From the NCBI GenBank assembly GCA_002077045.2, contig KZ111146.1, forward strand, positions 1,178,775-1,242,774: a stretch of 64,000 bases of DNA, given 5' to 3'. This stretch comes from Rachicladosporium sp. CCFEE 5018. Lineage: Eukaryota > Ascomycota > Dothideomycetes > Cladosporiales > Cladosporiaceae. Position numbers and translations under genes: made by a program. Each line of letters opens with the position of its first letter. Position 1 is the stretch's first letter. The notes below the pieces were generated by a model, which saw nothing but the letters and a program-made list of their open reading frames with translations, was not told the origin of the DNA and ran no database searches. Below, one piece after another: positions 33,627 to 44,047 of this stretch.

Positions 33627-36256
33627 ATGGCGGCGAAACCCTCGAACCAACAGCTTCAATCGAAAGAAGCCACCCTCTTCAGGCACCTGGTTCAAAATTA
33701 TGAGACGAAGCAGTACAAGAAAGGTCTCAAAGCCGCCGAACAAATCCTTCGCAAACAACCCGATCATGGCGACACCCAGGCGATGAAGGCGCTCATTCTG
33801 AGTAATCAGGGGAAGCAAGATGAAGCCTTCGAACTGTGCAAGACGGCGCTTAAGAACGCCATGAAGTCACATGTCTGCTGGCACGTCTACGGCTTGCTCT
33901 ATCGCGGAGTACGAAATTATGAGGAGGCACTGAAGGCGTACAGATTCGCGCTGAAGCTGGATCCGGATAGCGTGCAGATCCAGCGGGATCTTGCGTTACT
34001 GCAGGCGCAAATGAGGGACTTCACGGGCTTGACGGCGAGTAGACAGCAGATGCTGCAAGCGAAGCCGCAGCTGAGATCGAATTGGACTGCCCTGGCGATC
34101 GCGCAGCATCTGAATGGGGATCTGGCGGCTGCAGAGGATATCCTGCATCGGTATGAGGAGACACTGAAGCAGACGCCCGGGAAGGGAGACATGGAGCATC
34201 AGGAGGCGGTGCTATATAAGAATACGATCATTGCGGAGAGTGGGAATGTACAGAGGGCGCTGGAGCATCTGCATGGTGTTTACAAAAATGCGATTGATCG
34301 TGTGGCGGTGATGGAGATGAAGGCGGAGTACCTGCTGAAGCTGGAAAAGAAGGCGGAGGCGGAGAAGGCATACAGGTCGTTGCTGAATCGCAACACGGAG
34401 CGGAGAGCTTACTTTGAGGGCTTGGAGAAAGCTTGTGGGCTGGACAGGTCGAAGAAGGAGGATCACGCGAAGCTTCTGGAGCTGTACGAAGAGTACGCGA
34501 GCAGGAGCGAGCGACGGGATGCAGCGCGGCGCATGCCTCTGGACTTTCTAGAGGGTGATGTGTTTAGAGAGCATGCTGACCGATACTTGCGACGCATGTT
34601 CACGAAAGGCATCCCGAGCACTTTTGCCAACACGAAACAGCTGTATGCTGACCCTGCGAAGATGGAGACTATACTCGACCTGGTCAAAGGCTACTCGAAA
34701 GAAGAGCCGTACACTAATGGCGGTGCCGAGCAGCGAGAAGCCAATGGAGGGATCGAAAAGTCAGGGTCGAGCAAAACTGTGTCACCAGAGGTAATCGCAA
34801 AGAACTGGAGCCTGAGTGTGAACTACTTTCTTGCACAACATTACGACTATTACCTTTCTCGAGATGCCAAGCAAGCGCAGCAGCATATCGAGAAAGCTAT
34901 CGAGATCAGCGCCTCGAAAACTGACTATACCTACCACATGACACGCGCGAGAATAATGAAGCATCAGGGCAATACTGCAGCCGCTTCGACGGCCATGGAT
35001 GCTGCAAGGGAAATGGACAAAAGCGATCGGTACATCAACACGAAGTGCGCGAAGTACCAACTACGAAACGACGAGCATCAACCAGCAATCGACACGATGG
35101 GCATGTTCACGCGTAAGGAGGCTGTAGGAGGGCCCCTTGGCGACCTGCTCGATATGCAGTGTGTATGGTTCATTACAGAAGACGGTGAGAGCTACCTACG
35201 GCAAGGCAAGTATGCGCTTGCACTGAAGCGCTTCAAGTCCGTCTATGATATCTTCGATACCTGGACAGACGACCAATTCGACTTCCACTCCTTCAGTCTA
35301 CGGAAAGGCATGATTCGGGCCTACATAGACATGATGCGGTGGGAAGACAAGCTACGAGAGCATCCGTTCTTTTCGCGAGCTGCGTTGTCAGCGATCCGGA
35401 TCTTGACACTACTTCACGATCGACCCGAGCTAGTCAAAGGAGGTCACATGAACGGTACTGGCCACAGCAGCGCAGAGAAGAAGGCTGCAGCTAAGGCACG
35501 GAAGGCGGCAGAGAAGGCCGAGGCTGACAAGAAGCTGGCCGCTGCGAAGAAGGCTACGCCGAAAGCTGACGATGAAGATGCAAAGAAGAAGGAAGACTCG
35601 GACCCGCAAGGGACGGAGGCGTTCAAGAACATTGGCGACAAGCCGCTTGAAGAGGCGATGAAGTACTTGATTCCGCTGCTGGAATTAAGTCCGAAGAGCG
35701 TTGCTGCGCAGGTGGCTGGATTTGAGGTGTACATCCGGAGAAGTAAGCCCATCTTCTATCATTACGCATGAGCACATGCTAACAATGCTTTCCAGAAAAG
35801 TACCTGCCAGCACTTAAATGCTTTCTCGCTGTCCGCGAACTCGACTCCAGTAGTCCACGCGTCCACGAACTCGGCAGCCGCCTGAAGCTCGCCCTGAAGA
35901 CCGATTCAGCAGACCTTCTAACAGCAGTCAAAGAGACCATCGAAGCCGCGTTCCCCAGCAAGCACGCCGACGAAGACATCGCCAAGCACAACGAGCACTA
36001 TCTCGAGAAACACGCAAATAGCGCACCACACGTACAAGCCGTGATCCGCGTGCGAATAGCAGCAGACGGCAAGTCTGTCGAGAAGAGCGCCGGAGACCTG
36101 ACCAAGACGTTGGAGTCTGAGACAGTCGCGTTAGAAGATGCGCTGGCTGGTTTGTCGTTACTTGATGATATAGAAGCCGAAACGACAGCCAAAGAGAAGT
36201 ACACTGAGGCTGCGCGGAAACGGTTCCCGGAAGCTACGACTTTCAGTGCACGATAG
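33627..36256 (+). CDS. NAA15: NatA auxiliary subunit Naa15/Nat1 (second assembled copy)
   Basis: Same exons (33627-35742 and 35796-36256) and same 858-residue product as the gene at 13648-16277. Probably the same locus assembled twice. Confidence 0.94.
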
Positions 36257-36571
36257 GTGAGTGCATGGATGTGTATAGTGGACATGCTGAAGGGGACGTG
36301 TAGATAATACATTACTATACGCTGTAAGTAGCCTAGGTTCAAACGCCCAACACCCGATATCGTTGATCTCGAAGCCCAGTCTACCCCAACATAGCTCCCG
36401 TTGCTTTGCAGTCACGCAATCGATCTCCCGAGCTTCAGCACCGCACTGCTATGACGACTAAATACGTGACAGCTAGCTTTGAGAGAGCCGTCCTTGCGAG
36501 AGATGTTCAGCTCGCAGCACTTGCCCGCCCTAGGCTTAGTTTCTCGCCGTTGCAGTAGAGGCACGTGCCTG

Positions 36572-37987
36572 CTAGGCCTGCGGCGGTCCGTATCCTTGAG
36601 GCGCGCCCGGCTGCTGCTGCGGAGGGAATCCCTGATTTTGGTCCGGTCCCTGAGTATGGTAGATCGGCTGTCCCTGCTGTACATGACCTTGGCTAGGATC
36701 AGGCACTGGAACGCCTTGCATGAGCTGCTGCGGATAGCCTTGATTCTGATCGTTCACTGGAGCATAATCCGACTGGCTTGGATCGGGTCCCGGCACATAA
36801 GTAACAGGCTGCTGACCATATCCCTGACCCGGGTCCGGTTGTGGCTGACACCCTTGCACAGACTGCTGCTGCACAAGGCCGGGATCGAGCGCTGGGTCAT
36901 ACGTCTGTATTGGCTGCTGCACCTGTTGCGGGCCTGGCTGCGGTGTGGTGTACGTCTGCTGCGGTGGACCGGGCGGTTGCGTGTAGATCTGGTGCTGAGG
37001 ACCTGGCGCTTGATTGTACAGCTGTTGAGGTCCTGACGGTGCCATCTGCTGATGGTCTTGTGGTGGATAGTAAGCTTGCTGGTGTGCGGCGGGCTGTGGC
37101 TGCATCTGCACTGGCGATGACTGGATGCTCATCTGATCGAGCGGAGGTCCAGCTTCCTGCACTGGCGCTGGCTCGGGCTGGTATTCAGGTTGCTGTATGT
37201 GAGCGGGTCCTGCAACCTGTGGTGGCGGCGACGGTCCCCGGCCTCCACCTGCACTCGACAGAGCTGCGGACGGCGCTGCGACTGTAGTTGGAGTAGTAGG
37301 ACCGTTGCCTCCCTGCATGGCTTTCGCGAACGCATCCTGACTTGCTTGCAATGCGTTCTGATACTTTTGCATTTCCTCTGTTGGCCCACCGCTAGCGGAA
37401 CCAGCGCCGAAAACACCAGGAAACGGAGGGAATCGCCGTGGACCGAAGGAACCAGGCCCTGCGGTCATACCGGGCAACATACCAGGCCTCATCCCAGGCC
37501 TCATCCCAGGCCTCATTGGGGGTATCATACCTAGCGGCAGATCCTGCCCACCCATCGAGGGAGGCATCACAGTAGATGGCATCCCTGACCCGGGTATCCC
37601 AGGCGCTGTAGGCATACCTTGTCCATTCATCGCGGCCCACGCTGCAGCTGGCGACCGTCGGGCCAACATCTGATGCACCACGTGGGGCGGCGGTGGTGGA
37701 ATGCCTTGCCCAGGCATGCCAGGCCACATGTGACTTGGAAAACCTTGAGTCGGGGCAGGAGGGGACCTGCCTGGCGTTGCTGGCTGACCTTGGGACCCCG
37801 GAGTCTGAGAGTTGGCTGCTCCCGCTAGTGATGCCATCCCAGGGAACATACCAGGTGGGTACGCTCCATACATCCCAGGAAATGAAGGGTATTGCTGTCT
37901 TGGCATCCCAGGAACCCAGCCGGGTGGAGGACCTATCGGCTGTCCGTCCCACATCTTCAGGCCAGGGTGTTTGGACTTGCGACCCAT
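36572..37987 (-). CDS. Proline/glutamine/glycine-rich protein (second assembled copy)
   Basis: Identical to the frame at 16593-18008, including the number of 12-bp repeat units. Tandem repeats often vary between real paralogues or alleles, so identical unit number supports a single locus. Confidence 0.7.
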   Translation of the reverse strand: MGRKSKHPGLKMWDGQPIGPPPGWVPGMPRQQYPSFPGMYGAYPPGMFPGMASLAGAANSQTPGSQGQPATPGRSPPAPTQGFPSHMWPGMPGQGIPPPPPHVVHQMLARRSPAAAWAAMNGQGMPTAPGIPGSGMPSTVMPPSMGGQDLPLGMIPPMRPGMRPGMRPGMLPGMTAGPGSFGPRRFPPFPGVFGAGSASGGPTEEMQKYQNALQASQDAFAKAMQGGNGPTTPTTVAAPSAALSSAGGGRGPSPPPQVAGPAHIQQPEYQPEPAPVQEAGPPLDQMSIQSSPVQMQPQPAAHQQAYYPPQDHQQMAPSGPQQLYNQAPGPQHQIYTQPPGPPQQTYTTPQPGPQQVQQPIQTYDPALDPGLVQQQSVQGCQPQPDPGQGYGQQPVTYVPGPDPSQSDYAPVNDQNQGYPQQLMQGVPVPDPSQGHVQQGQPIYHTQGPDQNQGFPPQQQPGAPQGYGPPQA

Positions 37988-38515
37988 GCTGGTTTTGCGG
38001 TGGATATGCAGGTGAGATCGGTGGGTAAGCGGGGGCGCGCAGAAGCAGAGGTCGATATGGTGGCTTACTGCTCGAAGGATACGGATGAAGCGCTGGCTCG
38101 GGCTTGGTCGATGAGCAAGTTGAGTAGCTTGTCAGAGTGCAGCGGAGTGATGATGGGACAATACATGTCGGGGAAGGTTTGACAGGATGCAGGTTACTTG
38201 CAGTCCATACAAAGCGGCGACCATGCAGTGACCACTGTGTCGCCGCAGTTTATCGGTACCTGAAGAGCGCCACCACCGGCGTTCTATCGTCGGCCCTCAC
38301 CCGTTCGCTGGGACCGCAAGGTGTTGACGTGGTGATATTGACATTGAGAGGGTTCGCCTACACGGTATACAGTCAAGCTGGGCTGCAAGCAGGACAATGA
38401 CATCCATCACCATGTCAAGTAATTAACGCGCCTCAGGCTGGATACACAGCAGTAGATGTCTGCGATGCGGACTTAGAAAGAAGCAGTGGTACATATCGAA
38501 GGTTTGGTGCGTAGT

Positions 38516-40765
38516 CTAATGCTGTATAGCCACGCCCCCCTCTCCAGCCTGCGCCGCGATCCTCTTTTTGTAGTCCTTCACTGTCCCTCCAAAATTCTCC
38601 ACGGTACCATTATCGCACACCCACAGACTCGTACACACATTCTGCAACATCGTCACATCATGACTGACCATCAGCACACCTCCCTGGAACTCCCTCAACG
38701 CCTTGCTCAGCGCATCCATGGCCTCGATGTCCAAGTGATTACTCGGCTCGTCCAGGACCAAGATGTGCGGGTTTTGAAGACCGATACAAGCGAATGCTAC
38801 ACGTGACTTTTGGCCACCGGACAGGAGCTCCATCTTCTGTAGACCGGTCATGCCGGTGATGCCGAAGGCGCCAAGATGCCGGCGGTACTCTTCGTCGCTG
38901 CGGCCGGGGTATGCGGCGGACATGAAGCCTACCGCACTGGCGTTCATATCCAGAGCGTCAACGTGATGTTGTGCAAAGAACCCGATGCGTAGACGGGGAT
39001 TCGATGAGATGACGCCGGAGGTAGGTGAAAGTTGACCGATGAGGAGTTTGAGCGCTGTTGTTTTGCCAGCACCGTTGGGGCCCACGATACCAATACGGGA
39101 GTCGAGTTGGACTGAGAGGTCGACGTTTCGAAGTAATGGCTTGTCTTTGGTGTAGCCGAATGTGACGTTGTCCATCTGTATGATTGGTGGCGAGAGCTTT
39201 TCGACGTCTGGGAACTTGAAGTGTACGATGTACTCGCTCTCGGGTGCTTCGAGTTTAGGCATCTTCTCGAGCTTCTTGATTCGGGATTGTGCTTCAGATG
39301 ACTTCGCAGCGTTGTAGCGGAACTTGTCAATAAAGGCTTGTAGATGTTGGCGGACGACCATCTGGTTCTCGTACTCACGCTTGGCGGTCTTGCGTCGCTC
39401 CTCCTTTGTGGCATAAAATGACTCGAAGTTGGCACCCTTGTAGTAGTCTAATCGTTCCGAGTGTTGGTGTATGATATCCGTTGCGACTTCGTTCAGGAAA
39501 GCTCTATCGTGAGACACAACCAACACTGTGCTTGGGTAGCCTTGCAGGTAATTTGCCAAGAACGTGATCGATGGAACGTCTAACATGTTCGACGGTTCGT
39601 CCAACAATAGCAGATCCGGCTCGCAGAACAGTGCACGGGCGAGTGCCAGCCGCATTCGCCAACCTCCAGAAAATGTCTTCGTTGCAAATTGCTGCCGCTC
39701 ATGGGAGAAGCCAAGTCCAGCGAGGATACTAGCAGCACGTGGTTCAGCCTTGTCAGACTCCATCTCAGCCAGCTTGCTCTGTATATCACTCAGGGTGATG
39801 TCGAGTCCGTCCTTCTGCTTGTCAAGTCTAGCGGCATCGGTCGACGTATCTGCCATCGATGACCGCTCAGCCTCCAGGGTTGCCAGCTCCTTGCTAATCT
39901 TGTCCTGCTCCTTGAGCAAATGCTTCCGCCACACATCGGCATCGAGCACAGCCTGCAAAGCTGGTGTGTCATCACCCATGATCTCCTGCTCAACGTGCAG
40001 AATCGAGATATGCGTAGGAATCGCCACTTCGCGCTTCGCCAATGCTCGCAGCAGTGTAGATTTACCAATACCGTTCTGACCCACCAAACCATACCGTCGT
40101 CCATATGCCAGAGTAAGATTAGTATCAGTCAGAATTCTCAACCCGCCAATCGTGATATCAATGCCATCAACCTTGATGTCTTTACTCTTCGACTGTGCCT
40201 CTGAGCCAAGTTGCAACGGATTGACAGACATGAAGAAGTCCTCGTAGCTCTGCTGCTCGTCCGGCTGATCCAGTAGTCGTGATGCCTCATACTCGACAGT
40301 CTTGAATTCCTTGCGATCCTGCTTGGCGCGGAGTTTCCGCTCGGCCTTTTCGAGTTTCTTCTTGTCGACGCGGGATTCGACTTTGCGAGTGTTCGCTGAC
40401 TCCAAGTCTACGGCATTTCCGGTGAGTCCAAGAGTGGAGGAGATGCCTTTTTGGGCTCCGACTTGAATCATTTGATCGAGACGTTTGGCTTGGGGTGCAT
40501 GTTGGCGAATGGCACCGACTTGTTCGCTCAGACGCGCGGCAAATTTGTTTACAAGTTTCTGAACGGTCACTTCATTATCTGCGGAGAGGTCGCCAGATGC
40601 TGAAAGAAGTAATTGGACTATCGTTGCGGTCGCTTCGGCCAGTGGATCATCTTCTGAACTGAATTGCTGGGCGGCGTGATTGAGGTAGCCTGCAGCGTAG
40701 GACTCGATCGTGGGATCTATCGAGCCGAGCTCTGTGTGAATATCTTGTATGAAGGATTGAGACAT
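38516..40765 (-). CDS. GCN20: GCN20-type ABC-F ATPase (second assembled copy)
   Basis: Identical 749-residue product to the gene at 18537-20786, with both ABC cassettes intact. Probably the same locus assembled twice. Confidence 0.95.
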   Translation of the reverse strand: MSQSFIQDIHTELGSIDPTIESYAAGYLNHAAQQFSSEDDPLAEATATIVQLLLSASGDLSADNEVTVQKLVNKFAARLSEQVGAIRQHAPQAKRLDQMIQVGAQKGISSTLGLTGNAVDLESANTRKVESRVDKKKLEKAERKLRAKQDRKEFKTVEYEASRLLDQPDEQQSYEDFFMSVNPLQLGSEAQSKSKDIKVDGIDITIGGLRILTDTNLTLAYGRRYGLVGQNGIGKSTLLRALAKREVAIPTHISILHVEQEIMGDDTPALQAVLDADVWRKHLLKEQDKISKELATLEAERSSMADTSTDAARLDKQKDGLDITLSDIQSKLAEMESDKAEPRAASILAGLGFSHERQQFATKTFSGGWRMRLALARALFCEPDLLLLDEPSNMLDVPSITFLANYLQGYPSTVLVVSHDRAFLNEVATDIIHQHSERLDYYKGANFESFYATKEERRKTAKREYENQMVVRQHLQAFIDKFRYNAAKSSEAQSRIKKLEKMPKLEAPESEYIVHFKFPDVEKLSPPIIQMDNVTFGYTKDKPLLRNVDLSVQLDSRIGIVGPNGAGKTTALKLLIGQLSPTSGVISSNPRLRIGFFAQHHVDALDMNASAVGFMSAAYPGRSDEEYRRHLGAFGITGMTGLQKMELLSGGQKSRVAFACIGLQNPHILVLDEPSNHLDIEAMDALSKALREFQGGVLMVSHDVTMLQNVCTSLWVCDNGTVENFGGTVKDYKKRIAAQAGEGGVAIQH

Positions 40766-41023
40766 CGAGACGGCTGTGGATCAAGTGCTACATGTAGTCT
40801 TCTCACTGTCGTAGTTCTTTCCGAAGGAGTGGCAATCGATATGAGTTCGCTAAGCGCGGCCCAGCCCGTCACACCCCAGTGACTACTTGCGCAGGTACCC
40901 CCCACTACCTACTTCGTGACAACTCTCGACATCCATCAGTCACCACGTGCGACGACTTGAGCAATCACAACAGACCCTCATCACACATCTAAAGAAGCAT
41001 TCGAAAGATAACATCACGCCAAA

Positions 41024-41254
41024 ATGTCCACAAATCCCCACGTTGCGTCAAAGCCCTTCAGCGAAACCCCCTCCACTTCCGAAACAGCAGTTACGGCCAA
41101 CAACGCAGCTCCCAAAGATAGCACGCCAGCAGCCAAAGTCTCAGACCAGGACAGCAAGATCGGCAGCACGAAGATGAGCGCCGAGGAAGCTGCGGACAAG
41201 CTCTACGAGGAGAGGATTGAGGATGAGTACGCTAAGAGGGAGGGTGGGGCTTGA
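41024..41254 (+). CDS. Small acidic hypothetical protein (second assembled copy)
   Basis: Identical 76-residue product to the gene at 21045-21275, with the same E-box upstream (40944-40949). Probably the same locus. Confidence 0.6.
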   Translation: MSTNPHVASKPFSETPSTSETAVTANNAAPKDSTPAAKVSDQDSKIGSTKMSAEEAADKLYEERIEDEYAKREGGA

Positions 41255-41824
41255 TGGGTGACTGCACAGGTAACGTCTGAAGGTGTTCGGTGAGGGCAGG
41301 CAACGACAGCAATGCGAGAAACGGCTTCGCGCGGCATTGGAAAACCGCAGAATAACGGATGCAGTACCGGGCTTATCGCTAACCTGCTGTATGGACACGA
41401 TGGTCACCGAACACGGCATCGACAGCACTCGTGCCACACGAGATCTTGTGTATAAGCATCTGCAGTACGACACGACATACTATGGCATTTCGACGAGATC
41501 CTAAGAAGACAGCACGTTAGCATATTTCATGTACTGCGTCTTGACTCCTAGCTTTGTTTATATGGTGCATCTGATCAGACTTGCCTTTGCAAATCATCGT
41601 CGCCCCTCACAGCTCAACCACAAAAGTGCAAAGCGTCTAATGGGCTGAGTCCAAGAGGTTGTATGGTCGACTCGAAAGTATCTGAGAACAGCACACAGAA
41701 GTGGGCCGCCTCGTCATCAGGTGGTGGAGACGTGAAAGTGGAGGGGAGAGTTGACGTACCTAGTCAGCGTTCACTTAGCGCACCGCTACGTGGGTATGTC
41801 CCCGTGCGGCGCTTAAACCGCCGG

Positions 41825-43684
41825 TCACGACAGTGAGGTCGTGCCCTTCGTCTTGCCGGTCGTCATCTTCGCTGTTCGAGCACCAAATTGGATCTGTGAC
41901 ATGTCAGCGCGATGCATATTGCGACTCCAGTGGGTGAATGCTGACCGCGCGCTTCTTTTCCGCTGCTACATGATGCATCCCTAGTCGCCACGCAAGACAC
42001 CGCAAGACCTTCTTGCCCAGCTCCAGTGATGTGCTCCCGTCTCCAAGCTGCTCAATGTGATCGTCTGCCTCGCCGAACCCGCACTTGTCACATACAGGGG
42101 CAGCCAAGGACCATGCTACTAGCTTCTCATCCAGGAACGGGAACCGAGCTTCTCGGCCCCAGGCAGAGATGACTCGATCATCGCGGCCCAAATTGCGCTT
42201 GCCCAGTCGACCAATGTCCAAATCTAGCTCATCGAGAAGTCCAGCAAAGCCTCTACGACTGTATGCAGTTGCGTGACGCATGTAGCCAGCGAAGAGCTCA
42301 TCTGCGCCGAGTCCTGACAGTAGCACACGGGAGGTCGTCGTGTATGGCTTATCATCAACATGACCCGCGCCTCGTGATGCGAAGTAGAGTGCGTAAGCTA
42401 TGCTCAAGTCCATCTCGGTGTTGTGCGGGTGCATCAGTGCACGGACACGGTCGTGATGTTCGTTCGTCTCGGTATACGGAATGTCGATCGCGACGAAGCG
42501 CCATGACCTGCCTAAACAGATACGCTCAAGCTCGGCGTACGAGCTGCGGCCAGTGATGCGATCCGGACAAGACTCAAACGCTGCGGCAGGTTCTATAGTC
42601 GTGTCGATCTTTGCGTGTATGCGGGGGTTCTCGAAGGCTACATTGAGTAGATCAATAGGTTCCGACAGCGGTAGCAGGTCATGTGCGAGGCGAGCAAGGA
42701 CAGTGCAGTCTAAGCCGCCGGAGAAGAGGATGGCGAGCTTAGCACGTGGAAGTTTCGGCCCACTCTCGATGCGAGGAGGCTCAGGTATGCTGCTCACGCG
42801 CAGTCGAAGGGACTCTCTCAACAGTGACTCGAGTTGTGCGACAGCGTTCGACTTCTCTGTTAGGCTTGATGGTTTTGTCGGCACTTGCTTGTTCAATGAA
42901 AGTAAAGGGATTACCTACCTCGCCATGAGCTCAAGCTCGAGGCTCAACAACCGCCATGACCTACTGAAGTAATGTCGCCACTGGTCTTGTCATCAGCTGT
43001 GCGATACGGAAGCTTGAAGACTCGGTAGTGTCCCCAAGAGACCACATCAGAAGTCGCGAGCGTGCCCTGCGCGTCAAGAGCGATGCAGTATGTTCCATCA
43101 GCATCAATCTTAGTCCAGGCATTGGCAGATGAAGCTGGAGCAACACTGCTTATCAGCAGCTCGCCGCGTGGACCTACCGACCAGAGCAGGGACCGCCGTC
43201 CCAGGAAGTCCCGTCCAAGGTAGAGTCTGCCGTTGACCGCATTGTAGTATACGAATGCGTAGGGTCCCGCCACGGAAGCCATTCGATCAGCAACGGCTCG
43301 GAGTCCACTCCCTGCGTCAGCCTCTGAGTGATCTACATCAGCTAGCGCAGACGTGACCAGATCAAAGACAGTGACAGTGTCATTGCCCGTCGTCGTCTGG
43401 CCATCAATGGACCAAGCTTCGCCGTTCCAGCACAGCGTGGCAGAGTGATCTTCCGCTTGATGAGGCTGAGTCACGGTCTCGGCGCCTCGAAGTGATAGCA
43501 CTGTTGAGACGAACGTGAGACAGGCTCGTCCGGCATCCTCGGGACTGTCAGCAGTGGGTGCAGACTCGAATGTCGTCGCGACGCGTCCTGCGCTATCTGG
43601 TCCGCGCTGTCGGAGGAGCGCGAGATGTTCCGGCGATGGGTCGACGTGAGATTTGGCGCTGATCGAGCAGAAGATGCCGCACAT
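41825..43684 (-). CDS. Asparagine-synthetase-like domain protein (ASNSD1/YML096W family)
   Basis: Three exons on the minus strand: 42965-43684, 41946-42914 and 41825-41893. The introns are 50 and 52 bp, both phase 0. The product is 585 residues. Met1-Cys2-Gly starts a class-II glutamine amidotransferase domain (about 2-210), with Cys2 as the expected nucleophile and an RQRGPDSAG motif. A synthetase-type ATP-pyrophosphatase domain follows (about 270-555), with the P-loop-like FSGGLDC and the LLSGLGADELFAGY block. The short last exon encodes the conserved IQFGARTAKM tail, so it must be included; reading through the second intron would end the protein early. The family (yeast YML096W, human ASNSD1) resembles asparagine synthetase but its reaction is not established. 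It straddles the border where the repeated block ends (42439) and is intact, supporting a single true locus. Confidence 0.93.
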
Positions 43685-44047
43685 ATCTGTTATCGCTGCT
43701 ATCGCAGCATCCGGTATTGCTATGTGATCAGGACTTCAAATGTGGTGAATGTCTCAAGAAGACCCAACAAGTGCAGCTCCACGCGTGCACAATTCGATCT
43801 TGGCATTCTGTGCACGAACGAGTGGGACCAAAGATCGTCATTGTGCATGCACGAGCTCGAGGTCTGTTGTCGCAACGGTTGGTAACAGGCGTTCATGAGT
43901 CAACTCACTGAAGCAGATCCATTGGAAGCGACATTGATCGTACGCACTGGGAATTCTGCTTATATCAGTATGCTACAGCGCTCATTCGCGGCATGCCGGC
44001 TCCAACATCTCGACTAAGCAGCTCGAATAACGCTGCCTGGCGGGTTC
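43685..44047. other. Divergent promoter between the asparagine-synthetase-like gene and VPS9
   Basis: 363 bp between diverging start codons, without a gene. A TTATATCAG stretch about 80 bp before the VPS9 start could serve as an AT-rich core element. Confidence 0.4.

Larger units (their letters stand above)
22561..42439 (+). repeat. Second copy of the 19,879-bp direct duplication, starting at the N gap
   Basis: Base-for-base counterpart of 2582-22460, shifted by 19,979. It starts at the first base after the gap and runs into unique sequence at 42440, inside an intact gene. Differences from copy 1 that I found: 22661, 22674, 22689, 22806, 22840, 22887, 22911, 22916, 22918, 23083, then 42055 and 42093. 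Noncoding spacers in this block repeat those described for copy 1 and hold nothing further. Confidence 0.95.

Noticed and set aside
2582..42439. Real recent segmental duplication doubling GCN20, NAA15, SCAP and others
   Set aside because: No duplication junction is visible; both inner borders are the N gap and both outer borders continue sensibly as one locus. Contig overlap explains everything with fewer assumptions.
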